From contig JASHOC010000267.1 of NCBI GenBank assembly GCA_030041305.1, forward strand, positions 1-52,125: a stretch of 52,125 nucleotides of DNA, in the 5' to 3' direction. The position numbers and the translations under genes are program-made. Positions within the stretch are counted from its first letter, which is position 1. Each line of letters starts with the position of its first letter. The notes beneath the pieces were generated by a model that ran no database searches, was not told where the DNA came from, and worked only from the letters and a program-made list of their open reading frames with translations. This document shows positions 17,320 through 24,633 of this stretch, piece by piece. The stretch is from Acidobacteriaceae bacterium. GTDB lineage: Bacteria; Acidobacteriota; Terriglobia; Terriglobales; Acidobacteriaceae.

Positions 17320-18507
17320 ATGAAAATGAATGCTTCCCGCAGAGAGTTCCTCGGCGCCATGGGAATGGCCGCCGGCGCATACATCGCAGGCCCCGCCTTG
17401 CTTAACGCCGAGACATTGAACGCCAGCCGCGTCGCCATCGGCATGTGCCCCGAATACAACCGTCAGGTGGTGGAAACGCTTGACGCCATGTTCGACCAGC
17501 TCGGCGGCCTCCAGCGCCTGGTCGGGGCCAAAACCGTGGCCATCAAGCTCAACCTCACCGGCCCGCCCACCGGCAACCGTCTCGGCGAAATGCCTAATGA
17601 AATGACCCACTGGGTTCACCCCGAGGTCATCGGAGCCGTGGTGCATCTCATGGGCCAAGCCGGAGCGCGGCGTGTCCGCCTGCTCGAAAGCTCGCCCAAC
17701 GGGACCAAATCGCTCCAGGAGTTTATGACGGCCGCCGGGTGGAACACCTCTCAATTCGTGAGCGCCGGCCCCAACGTCGAATTCGAAAACACCAACTTCC
17801 TGGGCAGCGGCAAAACGTATGCCCGCTTCATGGTGCCCTACGGCGGCCTGCTCTACACCGGCTTCGACCTCAACCACTCCTACCGGGACACGGATGTCTT
17901 CGTCTCCCTGGCCAAGCTCAAGGAGCATCGCACTGCCGGCGTCACCCTTTCCATCAAGAACTGTTTTGGGACCACCCCCTGCACCATCTACAGCCAACAG
18001 TCGCCGGTGGACGAGCCCAGCATCGTTCCCGTCGGTTATCGTGGAGACATGCACGAGGGCAGCCGTGTTCCCCCCAAGAGCGCGCCGCAACCCTCCGTGG
18101 ATTTCGCCACCTGGTCCCACGATCCCGGCTACCGCATGCCGCGCATCATCACCGACATCGTCTCTGCCCGCCCCATACATTTGGCGATCATCGATGGCAT
18201 CCACACCATCCAGGGCGGCGAACTGCCCAAGCAGAGCCGCAAATTCATCCACCAGCCCATTCATCCCGGCGTGCTCATCGCCGGGCTCAACTGCGTCTCC
18301 ACGGACGCCGTCGCCTCCGCCGTCATGGGCTTCGACCCTATGGCCGAACGGGGCACGCCGCCCTTCGAAACTTGCGACAGCACCCTCAAACTCGCCGAGC
18401 ACGTGGGTGTCGGCACGCGCGACCTCAAGCGCATCGAGGTTCTCGGATCCCCCATCGCCAAGGCCCGCTGCCCCTTCCGGCCGCTTTCGCAGTTAACTGA
18501 AGCTTGA
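17320..18507 (+). CDS. DUF362-domain protein with Tat-type leader
   Basis: A 395-residue protein of the DUF362 family. The leader NASRREFLGAMGMAAGAYI has the twin-arginine pattern. Family segments are VAIKLNLTG, a stretch on promoter-proximal ring handling (GARRVRLLESSPNG), DVFVSLAKLKEHRTAGVTLS with IKNCFG, and LAIIDGIHTIQGGE near the C-terminus. DUF362 members often come with ferredoxin domains, but no CxxCxxC cluster motif is present here, so this is the metal-cluster-free form. The function of the family is not settled. The ATG at 17320 is preferred over 17296 because GAGAGG lies 9 nt upstream and the leader then starts at the N-terminus. Long antisense open frames reflect the high GC of third positions. 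Confidence 0.8.
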   Translation: MKMNASRREFLGAMGMAAGAYIAGPALLNAETLNASRVAIGMCPEYNRQVVETLDAMFDQLGGLQRLVGAKTVAIKLNLTGPPTGNRLGEMPNEMTHWVHPEVIGAVVHLMGQAGARRVRLLESSPNGTKSLQEFMTAAGWNTSQFVSAGPNVEFENTNFLGSGKTYARFMVPYGGLLYTGFDLNHSYRDTDVFVSLAKLKEHRTAGVTLSIKNCFGTTPCTIYSQQSPVDEPSIVPVGYRGDMHEGSRVPPKSAPQPSVDFATWSHDPGYRMPRIITDIVSARPIHLAIIDGIHTIQGGELPKQSRKFIHQPIHPGVLIAGLNCVSTDAVASAVMGFDPMAERGTPPFETCDSTLKLAEHVGVGTRDLKRIEVLGSPIAKARCPFRPLSQLTEA

Positions 18508-18804
18508 GCCTCCGCCCGGTTGGGCGTCCCACCCTCGCCGTGTTCCTTGCTTTTGCGGCTAGGGTGGGCGCCGAGCTCACAACCCCACCTCACTCTGGTC
18601 CGGCAGCCTTGCGCATCGCTTGCGGGGCGGCTGCCGGTCTTTTCCATACGCCCCGCTCACATCGCCGCGCGTAGCGCTTTGAGGCGCGGGCTCTTCAGCC
18701 CGGAAATCCGGCGTGATAAGCGATCACCGAACGTCTTAGCCACTCAACGGGCCACGCCACACATTTCCTTTAAATCCTGTAAGATGACGCACCGGAGAGA
18801 CCCC
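18508..18804. other. 297-bp gap, no gene
   Basis: Nothing recognised apart from GGAGAG (18794-18799), which acts as ribosome-binding site for the next gene. An open frame reads through from 18520, but it has no initiation signal before 18805. Confidence 0.45.
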
Positions 18805-19248
18805 ATGGAACGAATGCTGGCCACGCCGGCCGATGCTGAAATCATTCTCAAACTCTACGAACTGCGCACCGAAGCGGTGATGCGGCAGGCCCGCGCTTGG
18901 ATCGGAGGCGAATTCTGGCCCCGCACCACCGAAGAGTTCTTCGCCGTGGCCGATAACCCCGCCGACCCCCACAACGCCTGGTTTCGCCAGGTCACCACCT
19001 ATTGGGAAATGGCCGCGGCTATGGTCCTGCACGGGGCCGTCTCGGCAGAGCTGTTCGTCGACTGTAACGGCGAGGGCTTCTTCCTCCTGGCCAAGTTTGC
19101 GCCCTTCCTGGAAGCGATCCGGGAGAAAATCCCCGGCTTCATGGTCAAGACCAGCGAACTGGTGAACCGTTTCTCGACCGCCGCGCAGCGCTTCGAGACC
19201 ATCCAGAAGCGCGTCGAAGCCACGCGCCCCAAGCCGCCAGCCGTGTAA
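18805..19248 (+). CDS. Small cytosolic protein of unknown function
   Basis: A 147-residue, mostly helical protein with no signal peptide or clear membrane segment. It contains LYELRTEAVMRQARAWI near the N-terminus and AAAMVLHGAVSAELFVDC in the middle. I recognise the type as a conserved hypothetical protein seen in acidobacteria but cannot assign a function. The start at 18805 is chosen because GGAGAG lies 5 nt upstream. The next gene begins 116 bp later with its own ribosome-binding site. Confidence 0.65.
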   Translation: MERMLATPADAEIILKLYELRTEAVMRQARAWIGGEFWPRTTEEFFAVADNPADPHNAWFRQVTTYWEMAAAMVLHGAVSAELFVDCNGEGFFLLAKFAPFLEAIREKIPGFMVKTSELVNRFSTAAQRFETIQKRVEATRPKPPAV

Positions 19249-19364
19249 AGCCGCCGCGCCGGCTTCTTGGAAGTTTCATTTTTATTTTCATTTCGCTTGT
19301 CTAATCCGGCGTCGATGGAGGATGATGTGTGTGTCCGTGACTTTCCAATTCCCTGGAGGTTTCA

Positions 19365-19685
19365 ATGAAGCGTAATTCCATTGTTTTGGCGGCGTTGTTC
19401 GCCATGAGCGTGCTGGCAGCGCAGGCTGCCACCCATACCGGCTGGATCTCCGACTCGATGTGCGGCGCCAAAATGACCGGTGCGACCGCGAAAGACCAGG
19501 CGTGCGTGGCAAAATGCATCTCAAACGGGAGCAAGCCGGTATTTGTCGATAACCAGAAAAACGTCTGGGCCATTGACAACCCCGACTCGGTGAAGGATTT
19601 CTACGGCGATCACGTTCGGGTCCACGTGACCGAGGACGCGGCAAACAAGAGCGTACATGTCGATTCGATCACGGCGGCCAAGTAA
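19365..19685 (+). CDS. Small secreted cysteine-containing protein
   Basis: A 106-residue protein with a signal peptide (MKRNSIVLAALFAMSVLAAQA). The mature part is about 85 residues and begins with THTGWISDSMCGAK, followed by CVAKCISNG: three cysteines early in the mature chain, then a beta-rich domain (KNVWAIDNPDSVKDFYGDHV). Such proteins are widespread in acidobacteria, and their role is unknown. TGGAGG 8 nt before the ATG is a good ribosome-binding site. Confidence 0.75.
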   Translation: MKRNSIVLAALFAMSVLAAQAATHTGWISDSMCGAKMTGATAKDQACVAKCISNGSKPVFVDNQKNVWAIDNPDSVKDFYGDHVRVHVTEDAANKSVHVDSITAAK

Positions 19686-19812
19686 GCCATAGGATATTGC
19701 CGGTCGCGGCAAGACTCGCCACACCGCGCAATCTCTGATAGTGTCGTATCCGTCCCTCAGGTTGCCCGCCTCTCAAGACGCGCGCCTGAGGCAGCGGGTT
19801 CGACCGCGAATT

Positions 19813-20097
19813 ATGGCGCGAGCAATCTGGAACGGCAAAGTTATCGCCGAGAGCGATCAAGTTGAGGAACTGGAGGGAGTTGTGTATTTTCCCGAAACCA
19901 GCCTCAAGCGGGAATACTTTCGGTCCAGCACAACCACTTCAACTTCTCCCGGCATCGGTCAGGCGCGGTACTTCACCGTGGTCATCGACGGCCAGGACAA
20001 CCAGGACGCCGCCTGGTATTATCCCGACCCCAAACCGGCGGCGCGCAAGATTAAAGGTTACGTCGCTTTCTGGCGCGGCGTGGAGGTGGAAAAGTAA
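19813..20097 (+). CDS. DUF427 protein
   Basis: A 94-residue member of the DUF427 family (small beta-rich domain). Typical segments are ARAIWNGKVIAESD at the N-terminus, VYFPETSLKREYF, and the C-terminal YYPDPKPAARKIKGYVAFW. The molecular function of DUF427 is not established. The ATG at 19813 matches the usual family N-terminus; an open frame extends 24 codons upstream but does not look like protein. Confidence 0.8.
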   Translation: MARAIWNGKVIAESDQVEELEGVVYFPETSLKREYFRSSTTTSTSPGIGQARYFTVVIDGQDNQDAAWYYPDPKPAARKIKGYVAFWRGVEVEK

Positions 20098-20237
20098 CCC
20101 CGGCGCCGCCTGCTCGAATCGTCGACTTGAACTGCTATTGAACCAGGGGAGGCTTTTTCGCCCCAACCGCCGGTGGCTGAGCATCACCCCCGATCTCCGT
20201 TCCGCCAGCCATCGAGCCCATTCACTGACCATCGGCG

Positions 20238-20699
20238 ATGCGCCGCCGCACTTGCCTCTTCGTTCTCCTCGTCGCCCTTGCGCCGGCCGGATGCATGCGT
20301 CCGGCTCCGCCCCCGGCAAGCGCCACCGCTCCCACGCTTTCCGGAGATGCCGCGCACCCCGCGCGGACGCAAGGATGGGTCGACACCCAGCTCTATTTTG
20401 GCCTCGGCCCGGCTGACCATCCCCAGGTCGGCGTCACCGAAGCTCAGTGGCGCGACTTTCTCGATACGGAAGTAACACCGCGTTTCCCGGCCGGGCTGAG
20501 CGTGCTGGATATCTACGGCCAGTGGCTGGATCAAGGGCGCTCCACACCTTCGCGCCTGCGTTCGAAGCTGCTCATCATCGATTATCCCGACACGCCGGAG
20601 AATCGGAAGAAGATCGAAGCCATTCGTTCCGCCTGGAAGCAGCGCACCGGCGACCAGTCGGTTCTGAGGGTCAGCCAGCCCGCGGATGTTTCGTTCTGA
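20238..20699 (+). CDS. DUF3574 lipoprotein
   Basis: A 153-residue protein with a lipoprotein signal: basic start MRRRTC, hydrophobic core and the lipobox LAPAGC (Cys19), so it is probably anchored to the membrane. The rest matches DUF3574: TQLYFGLG, VTEAQWRDFLDTEVTPRFP and LDIYGQWLD followed by a beta-alpha region (KLLIIDYPDTPENRKKIEAI). Function unknown. The 118-bp repeat copy 2 begins 94 bp after its stop. Confidence 0.8.
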   Translation: MRRRTCLFVLLVALAPAGCMRPAPPPASATAPTLSGDAAHPARTQGWVDTQLYFGLGPADHPQVGVTEAQWRDFLDTEVTPRFPAGLSVLDIYGQWLDQGRSTPSRLRSKLLIIDYPDTPENRKKIEAIRSAWKQRTGDQSVLRVSQPADVSF

Positions 20700-20793
20700 A
20701 AGGGCAGTATTTGAATCTGGCTTCCGACTTCAGTTCTCCGGCGTCGCCCCGGTGGAGGTTGAACCCGCTCGCGCCTCAGGCGGCCCAAATTGT

Positions 20794-20911
20794 CTATAGC
20801 GGTTCTCCAATTGGTGTAGAGCAGAACCTCGAACGTTGAGTGGCGTTTTTCCCAAGAAAACGCCACCCGGCACGCCCCTCAAAACTTCACGGGAATTGGA
20901 GAACCGCCGTA
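20794..20911 (+). repeat. 118-bp dispersed repeat, copy 2
   Basis: The element runs from ctatagcggttctccaatt to aattggagaaccgccgta. It differs from copies 1 and 3 at only two internal bases (cacccgg for cacctgg; aacttcacg for aactccacg). It lies in the spacer after the DUF3574 lipoprotein, in that gene's direction. The rest of the 352-bp spacer (20700-21051) holds a candidate sigma-28 promoter and nothing else recognised. Confidence 0.9.
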
Positions 20912-20958
20912 GATCTCTACACATTGCGTTGGAGTTCCCTCATCGTGGCATAAGGCAA

Positions 20959-20985
20959 TGAAGTTGCGACGTCTTCCGCCGATGA
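20959..20985 (+). promoter_or_regulatory. Candidate sigma-28 promoter for PAS-GGDEF-motA1-motB1
   Basis: TGAA (20959-20962), a 15-nt spacer and GCCGATGA (20978-20985) match the flagellar sigma-28 pattern TAAA-N15-GCCGATAA with two deviations. It lies 66 nt before the ATG at 21052. Similar sites with the same spacing precede fliD, fliC and flbD, which raises confidence. Confidence 0.5.
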
Positions 20986-21051
20986 AGTGGTTAGGAACGC
21001 CGTCTACCGCAGGTGCGTTCCCCGGCAGTTCCACTTCCAAACGAGACGCGC

Positions 21052-21996
21052 ATGATCGATCGAAACCCGCTGCTCGAAGCCGCATTGGACAGTTTGCCGG
21101 ACGGCATCGCGTTGGTCGACGTGTTGGGCGTCGTGGTCTGCTGGAATCAGTCCGCGGAAGCCATCACCGGCTATACTGCCGGCGAGTTGCTGGGGCGCCC
21201 CACGCCCGAGCCCCTCAGTCCTCTGCTTCTCGGAACGGCGCCCGGCGACGAGCTCGAGATTGCGGCGCCGCAGTCTGGCCCGGCGGTCCTCGTGCGCCTT
21301 CATCACAAACTCGCACACGAACTGCGAGCCATTACCCGCACCATCGTCCTCCGCGACGGCTTGGGAGAGCGCATCGGCATAGCCGCCGTCTTCCATCCCG
21401 CTGAACAGCTCGACGCTCTGCCCCACGGCGACTCCCATGAGGATACGGCCGTGGAGGCAAGCCAGGCGGATCTCGAGGACCGGCTTGGCCTCGAGTTCGA
21501 CAACTTCGACCGCGGCGGCTCGCCATTCGGCCTGCTGTGGATCAGCGTCGACCAGGCCGCAGAACTGCGTAAGACCCATGGGGCCGGGGCCTGTCACGCC
21601 ATGCTGGAAAAAGTCCAGCATGCCCTCGCCCGCGGTTTGCGTCCGGGCGAGGAGATGGGCCGTTGGGGAGAGGACGAATTCCTGGTCATCGCCCACGAGC
21701 GTACCGATGCAATGCTTGCCGCGCACGCCCAGACCCTCGCCGGGTTGTCCAGAACCGCCGATTTCCGGTGGTGGGGCGATCGCGTCTCGCTCACCGTAAG
21801 CATCGGCGCGGCCCAGGCCGTTCAAGGACGCGACCGCTCCCTGGCTCCCCTGCTCGCGCTCGCGCGGGAAGGCATGGAAACCAGCACTCACGCGGGCGGC
21901 AACCGCGTCACCTCCGCGCCGCGGCATTTTGACGGCGGCGATGTATCCCCCTCCGCCGAATGCGTCGCCGCGGATGCGGCAGGGAGGCAAAGGTGA
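21052..21996 (+). CDS. PAS-GGDEF regulator with divergent active site
   Basis: A 314-residue cytosolic protein. Residues about 5-110 are a PAS sensor domain (LDSLPDGIALVDVLGVVVCW, AEAITGYTAGELLGRP). Residues about 150-295 are a GGDEF domain, the fold that makes cyclic di-GMP. The signature reads W-G-E-D-E-F (about 205-209) instead of GGDEF, and the spacing of the preceding helix is short, so diguanylate cyclase activity is doubtful; it may bind nucleotide or act as a regulator. Its stop overlaps the GTG start of motA1 (GTGA), so it is translationally coupled to a flagellar stator. The ATG at 21052 is preferred to an in-frame start at 21013 because it is closest to the PAS domain. Confidence 0.8.
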   Translation: MIDRNPLLEAALDSLPDGIALVDVLGVVVCWNQSAEAITGYTAGELLGRPTPEPLSPLLLGTAPGDELEIAAPQSGPAVLVRLHHKLAHELRAITRTIVLRDGLGERIGIAAVFHPAEQLDALPHGDSHEDTAVEASQADLEDRLGLEFDNFDRGGSPFGLLWISVDQAAELRKTHGAGACHAMLEKVQHALARGLRPGEEMGRWGEDEFLVIAHERTDAMLAAHAQTLAGLSRTADFRWWGDRVSLTVSIGAAQAVQGRDRSLAPLLALAREGMETSTHAGGNRVTSAPRHFDGGDVSPSAECVAADAAGRQR

Positions 21997-22871
21997 TTGC
22001 CATCATCGGCATCTTTCTCGTCTTTGCCGCCGTCATCGGCGGTTTCCTGATGGAGAAGGGCCATTTGACCGTCCTCCTGCAGCCAGCCGAACTGCTCATC
22101 ATCGCCGGAGCCGCTTCCGGCACGCTGTTGGTGGCCAATCCGCTCCGCATCCTCAAGGCTATCGCGGACGGCCTCATGGGCATTCTCAAAGGCTCTCCCT
22201 TCGGCAAGGAGCGCTATCTGAGCACCCTCAAAATGATGTACCAGTTCCTGAACAAGGTGCGCAAAGAAGGCCTGCTCTGTGTCGAGATGGACGTGGAGAA
22301 ACCGCACGAAAGCGCGATCTTCAAAAATTATCCCGGGTTTCTCCACGACCATCATGCTCTCGAATTTGTCTGCGACACCTTGCGGACCGCCATCACCGGA
22401 GGCGTGGAGCCGTTCGACATGGATCAGATGATGGAGCTGGACATGGAGGTCCATCATCACGCCGCTATGCAGCCCATCGATGCCCTCACCACCGTCGCCG
22501 ATTCGCTGCCCGGGTTGGGCATCGTGGCTGCGGTTCTCGGCGTCGTCATCACCATGGGGGCTCTCGGCGGACCGCCCGAAGAAATAGGCAAGCATGTGGC
22601 CGCCGCCCTGGTCGGAACCTTCCTCGGCATTCTGCTCTGTTATGGCGTCGTCGGACCGCTCAGCGCCAACATGCGCAAGACCGCCGACGAGCACAACGAG
22701 TACCTGCACGTGCTGCGGGTTTTGCTGCTCTCGTTTCTGAAGGGCTCGGCGCCCATGATCGCCATCGAAATGGCGCGGCGCGCGATCCCTGCTTACGTCC
22801 GCCCCTCCTTTGACGAAATGGAAAAGACCTGTAAAAACAAGACCGAACCGGCCGCTGAAGCCGCGGCTTAA
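21993..22871 (+). CDS. motA: Flagellar stator protein MotA (long type)
   Basis: A 292-residue inner-membrane stator subunit that converts ion flow into torque with MotB. It starts at GTG 21993 (then IAIIGIFLVFAAVIGGF), supported by AGGGAGG 5-6 nt upstream and by the normal MotA N-terminus; it overlaps the preceding stop as GTGA. Four membrane segments are visible, with a large cytosolic loop between the second and third. LPGLGIVAAVLGVVITMGAL and the GPLSAN proline near the fourth helix match conserved MotA features (Pro173 and Pro222 of E. coli). The length matches E. coli-type MotA. A second, shorter MotA lies at 30.9 kb. Confidence 0.9.
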   Translation: MIAIIGIFLVFAAVIGGFLMEKGHLTVLLQPAELLIIAGAASGTLLVANPLRILKAIADGLMGILKGSPFGKERYLSTLKMMYQFLNKVRKEGLLCVEMDVEKPHESAIFKNYPGFLHDHHALEFVCDTLRTAITGGVEPFDMDQMMELDMEVHHHAAMQPIDALTTVADSLPGLGIVAAVLGVVITMGALGGPPEEIGKHVAAALVGTFLGILLCYGVVGPLSANMRKTADEHNEYLHVLRVLLLSFLKGSAPMIAIEMARRAIPAYVRPSFDEMEKTCKNKTEPAAEAAA

Positions 22872-22901
22872 AGGCGAACCCTCGAGATAGAGGCATTCAT
22901 C

Positions 22902-23867
22902 ATGACGGCAAAATCGGCGCCCATCCTCGTGATTAAGAAAAAGGGCGGGCACGGCGGCCATCACGGGGGAGCCTGGAAAGTGGCCTACGCGGATTTCGTC
23001 ACCGCGATGATGGCGCTCTTCATCGTTCTGTGGCTCATGGGTTCGAGCGAAAAAGTGAAACGCGCCGTCGCCGGGTACTTCAACGACCCCAAGGGAACCG
23101 CCAATCTGATGGGAACCACCATGTCCGGCAACGGCATCGAGGTCACCCAGAACGACGAAAACACGCAGCGGCTCAAACAACTCAAGCAAAAGCTCGAAGA
23201 GGAGATCATAGCCAAAAAGGAATTGGAAAACCTGTCCAAACAGATCGAAATCACCATTACCGCCGAAGGCCTGCGCATCGAGATGCTTGAAGGCAAGAAC
23301 GGCACGTTTTTCCAAAGCGGTAGCGCAACGTTGAGCCCCAGCGGCCAGGAGTTGCTGGCGCTGCTGGCCGGCGAGCTCAAGACGCTTCCCAACGATCTGC
23401 TCATCGAGGGGCACACCGACGCTGCGCAATACTCCACCGACGCCAATTACAGCAATTGGGAGCTCTCGGCCGATCGCGCCAACGCCGCGCGCCGTCTGCT
23501 TCAGGAAAACGGCGTGCGCGCCAACCAGGTCACCCAGGTGCGCGCCTATGCCGACGAATTGCTCCGCGACAAGGCCAATCCCTTTGACCCCGCCAACCGC
23601 AGAATCACCATCCTGGTGAAAAACGAAGCCAACGGTGCGGTTCCCCAGGTGAACCCGCTGCCCGACATTGCCACATCGCCCCTGAGCATGACCAAGCCCT
23701 CTTCAGCTGCCGTCCCGGCGAAATCAACCTCCCCACCGGCGCAACCGCCAAGCTCTCCATCAGCTGCGTCGCCGGCCAAGCCGGCCGCTCCCGCAGCCAA
23801 ATCGCCGCCCTCACCTTCGGCCCAAGGCGGATTCGCCAGCAAGCTCAAATCCGTGCTGCGTCGGTAG
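22902..23867 (+). CDS. motB: Flagellar stator protein MotB (with Pro/Ala-rich tail)
   Basis: A 321-residue partner of MotA1. A short basic, His/Gly-rich N-terminus precedes the single membrane helix VAYADFVTAMMALFIVLWLM with the essential proton/ion-binding Asp. A plug-like helix and linker follow, then an OmpA-like peptidoglycan-binding domain (LIEGHTDAAQY, NWELSADRANAARRLLQENG, NRRITILV). The last 70-75 residues are Pro/Ala/Ser/Lys-rich low-complexity sequence, longer than in most MotB proteins. It follows motA1 by 30 bp. Confidence 0.9.
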   Translation: MTAKSAPILVIKKKGGHGGHHGGAWKVAYADFVTAMMALFIVLWLMGSSEKVKRAVAGYFNDPKGTANLMGTTMSGNGIEVTQNDENTQRLKQLKQKLEEEIIAKKELENLSKQIEITITAEGLRIEMLEGKNGTFFQSGSATLSPSGQELLALLAGELKTLPNDLLIEGHTDAAQYSTDANYSNWELSADRANAARRLLQENGVRANQVTQVRAYADELLRDKANPFDPANRRITILVKNEANGAVPQVNPLPDIATSPLSMTKPSSAAVPAKSTSPPAQPPSSPSAASPAKPAAPAAKSPPSPSAQGGFASKLKSVLRR

Positions 23868-23901
23868 CGAGTTTCCTTCTCCGCGGCCGTTCCGTTCGCC
23901 T

Positions 23902-24447
23902 CTACGGGAAAACTTCAGCATCGCGCAGCCTCACTCCCTTACCATCCTTCTCCGAAACGATCACGTCCTCGGCCGCCATTGGCCACGCGATGCCCACCTC
24001 CGGATCGTCCCACGCCAGGGTGCGCTCGCCGGCCGCGCAGTAATAATCGGTGGTTTTGTAGGCAAATCCGGCCGTCTCGCTCAACACCAGAAATCCGTGG
24101 CCGAAGCCGATCGGAATCCACAGCATCTTGCCGCTCGTCCCGCTCAGTTCCACGGCCACATGGCGGCCAAAGTTCGGTGAACTTCGGCGAAGATCCACAG
24201 CCACATCCAGCACCGTTCCATGGGTAACCCATACCAGTTTTCCCTGCGGCTGAATGGTTTGGTAATGAATGCCGCGCAGCACGTTTTTCTTCGAAAACGA
24301 GAAATTGTCCTGCGCCCACTGCGCCGGCAGGCCGGCCTCGCTCATCCGGCGTTGGTTGAAGCTCTCCAGAAATGCTCCCCTGTCGTCCCGGTACACCGCC
24401 GTCGTCAGCAGCAGCACGTCCGGCAGAGATGTTTCAGCAACCTTCAT
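23902..24447 (-). CDS. rfbC: dTDP-4-dehydrorhamnose 3,5-epimerase
   Basis: A 181-residue RmlC cupin that epimerises dTDP-4-keto-6-deoxyglucose at C3 and C5 in dTDP-L-rhamnose synthesis. Conserved stretches are the N-terminal DDRGAFLESFN, NVLRGIHYQ with the catalytic His, VAVDLRRSSPNFG (with the catalytic Asp) and the C-terminal FAYKTTDYY with the active-site Tyr. It lies convergent with motB1 (34-bp gap) and divergent from the ABC exporter. No other rfb genes are near, so it is likely a stand-alone copy of cell-surface sugar metabolism. Confidence 0.9.
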   Translation of the reverse strand: MKVAETSLPDVLLLTTAVYRDDRGAFLESFNQRRMSEAGLPAQWAQDNFSFSKKNVLRGIHYQTIQPQGKLVWVTHGTVLDVAVDLRRSSPNFGRHVAVELSGTSGKMLWIPIGFGHGFLVLSETAGFAYKTTDYYCAAGERTLAWDDPEVGIAWPMAAEDVIVSEKDGKGVRLRDAEVFP

Positions 24448-24633
24448 GGTTCAATGACCTTCCACGCCAAGCGAGATTCGCGGGCAGCCAGGGGCGCCCG
24501 CGCGTTCCCTTCCAGGCTCCAACATACACGGGGAGCCGCCTTCCGCGGCCGATTCCAGGAGCGGAACGGGACCAGAGGTCTCTTGGCGGTCCGTAAGCAG
24601 ACTCCCAAGCCACGCCCACCGTACAATGATTCC

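Noticed and set aside
21888..23429. Long minus-strand open frame opposite motA1 and motB1
   Set aside because: Antisense shadow; both stator genes are clear.
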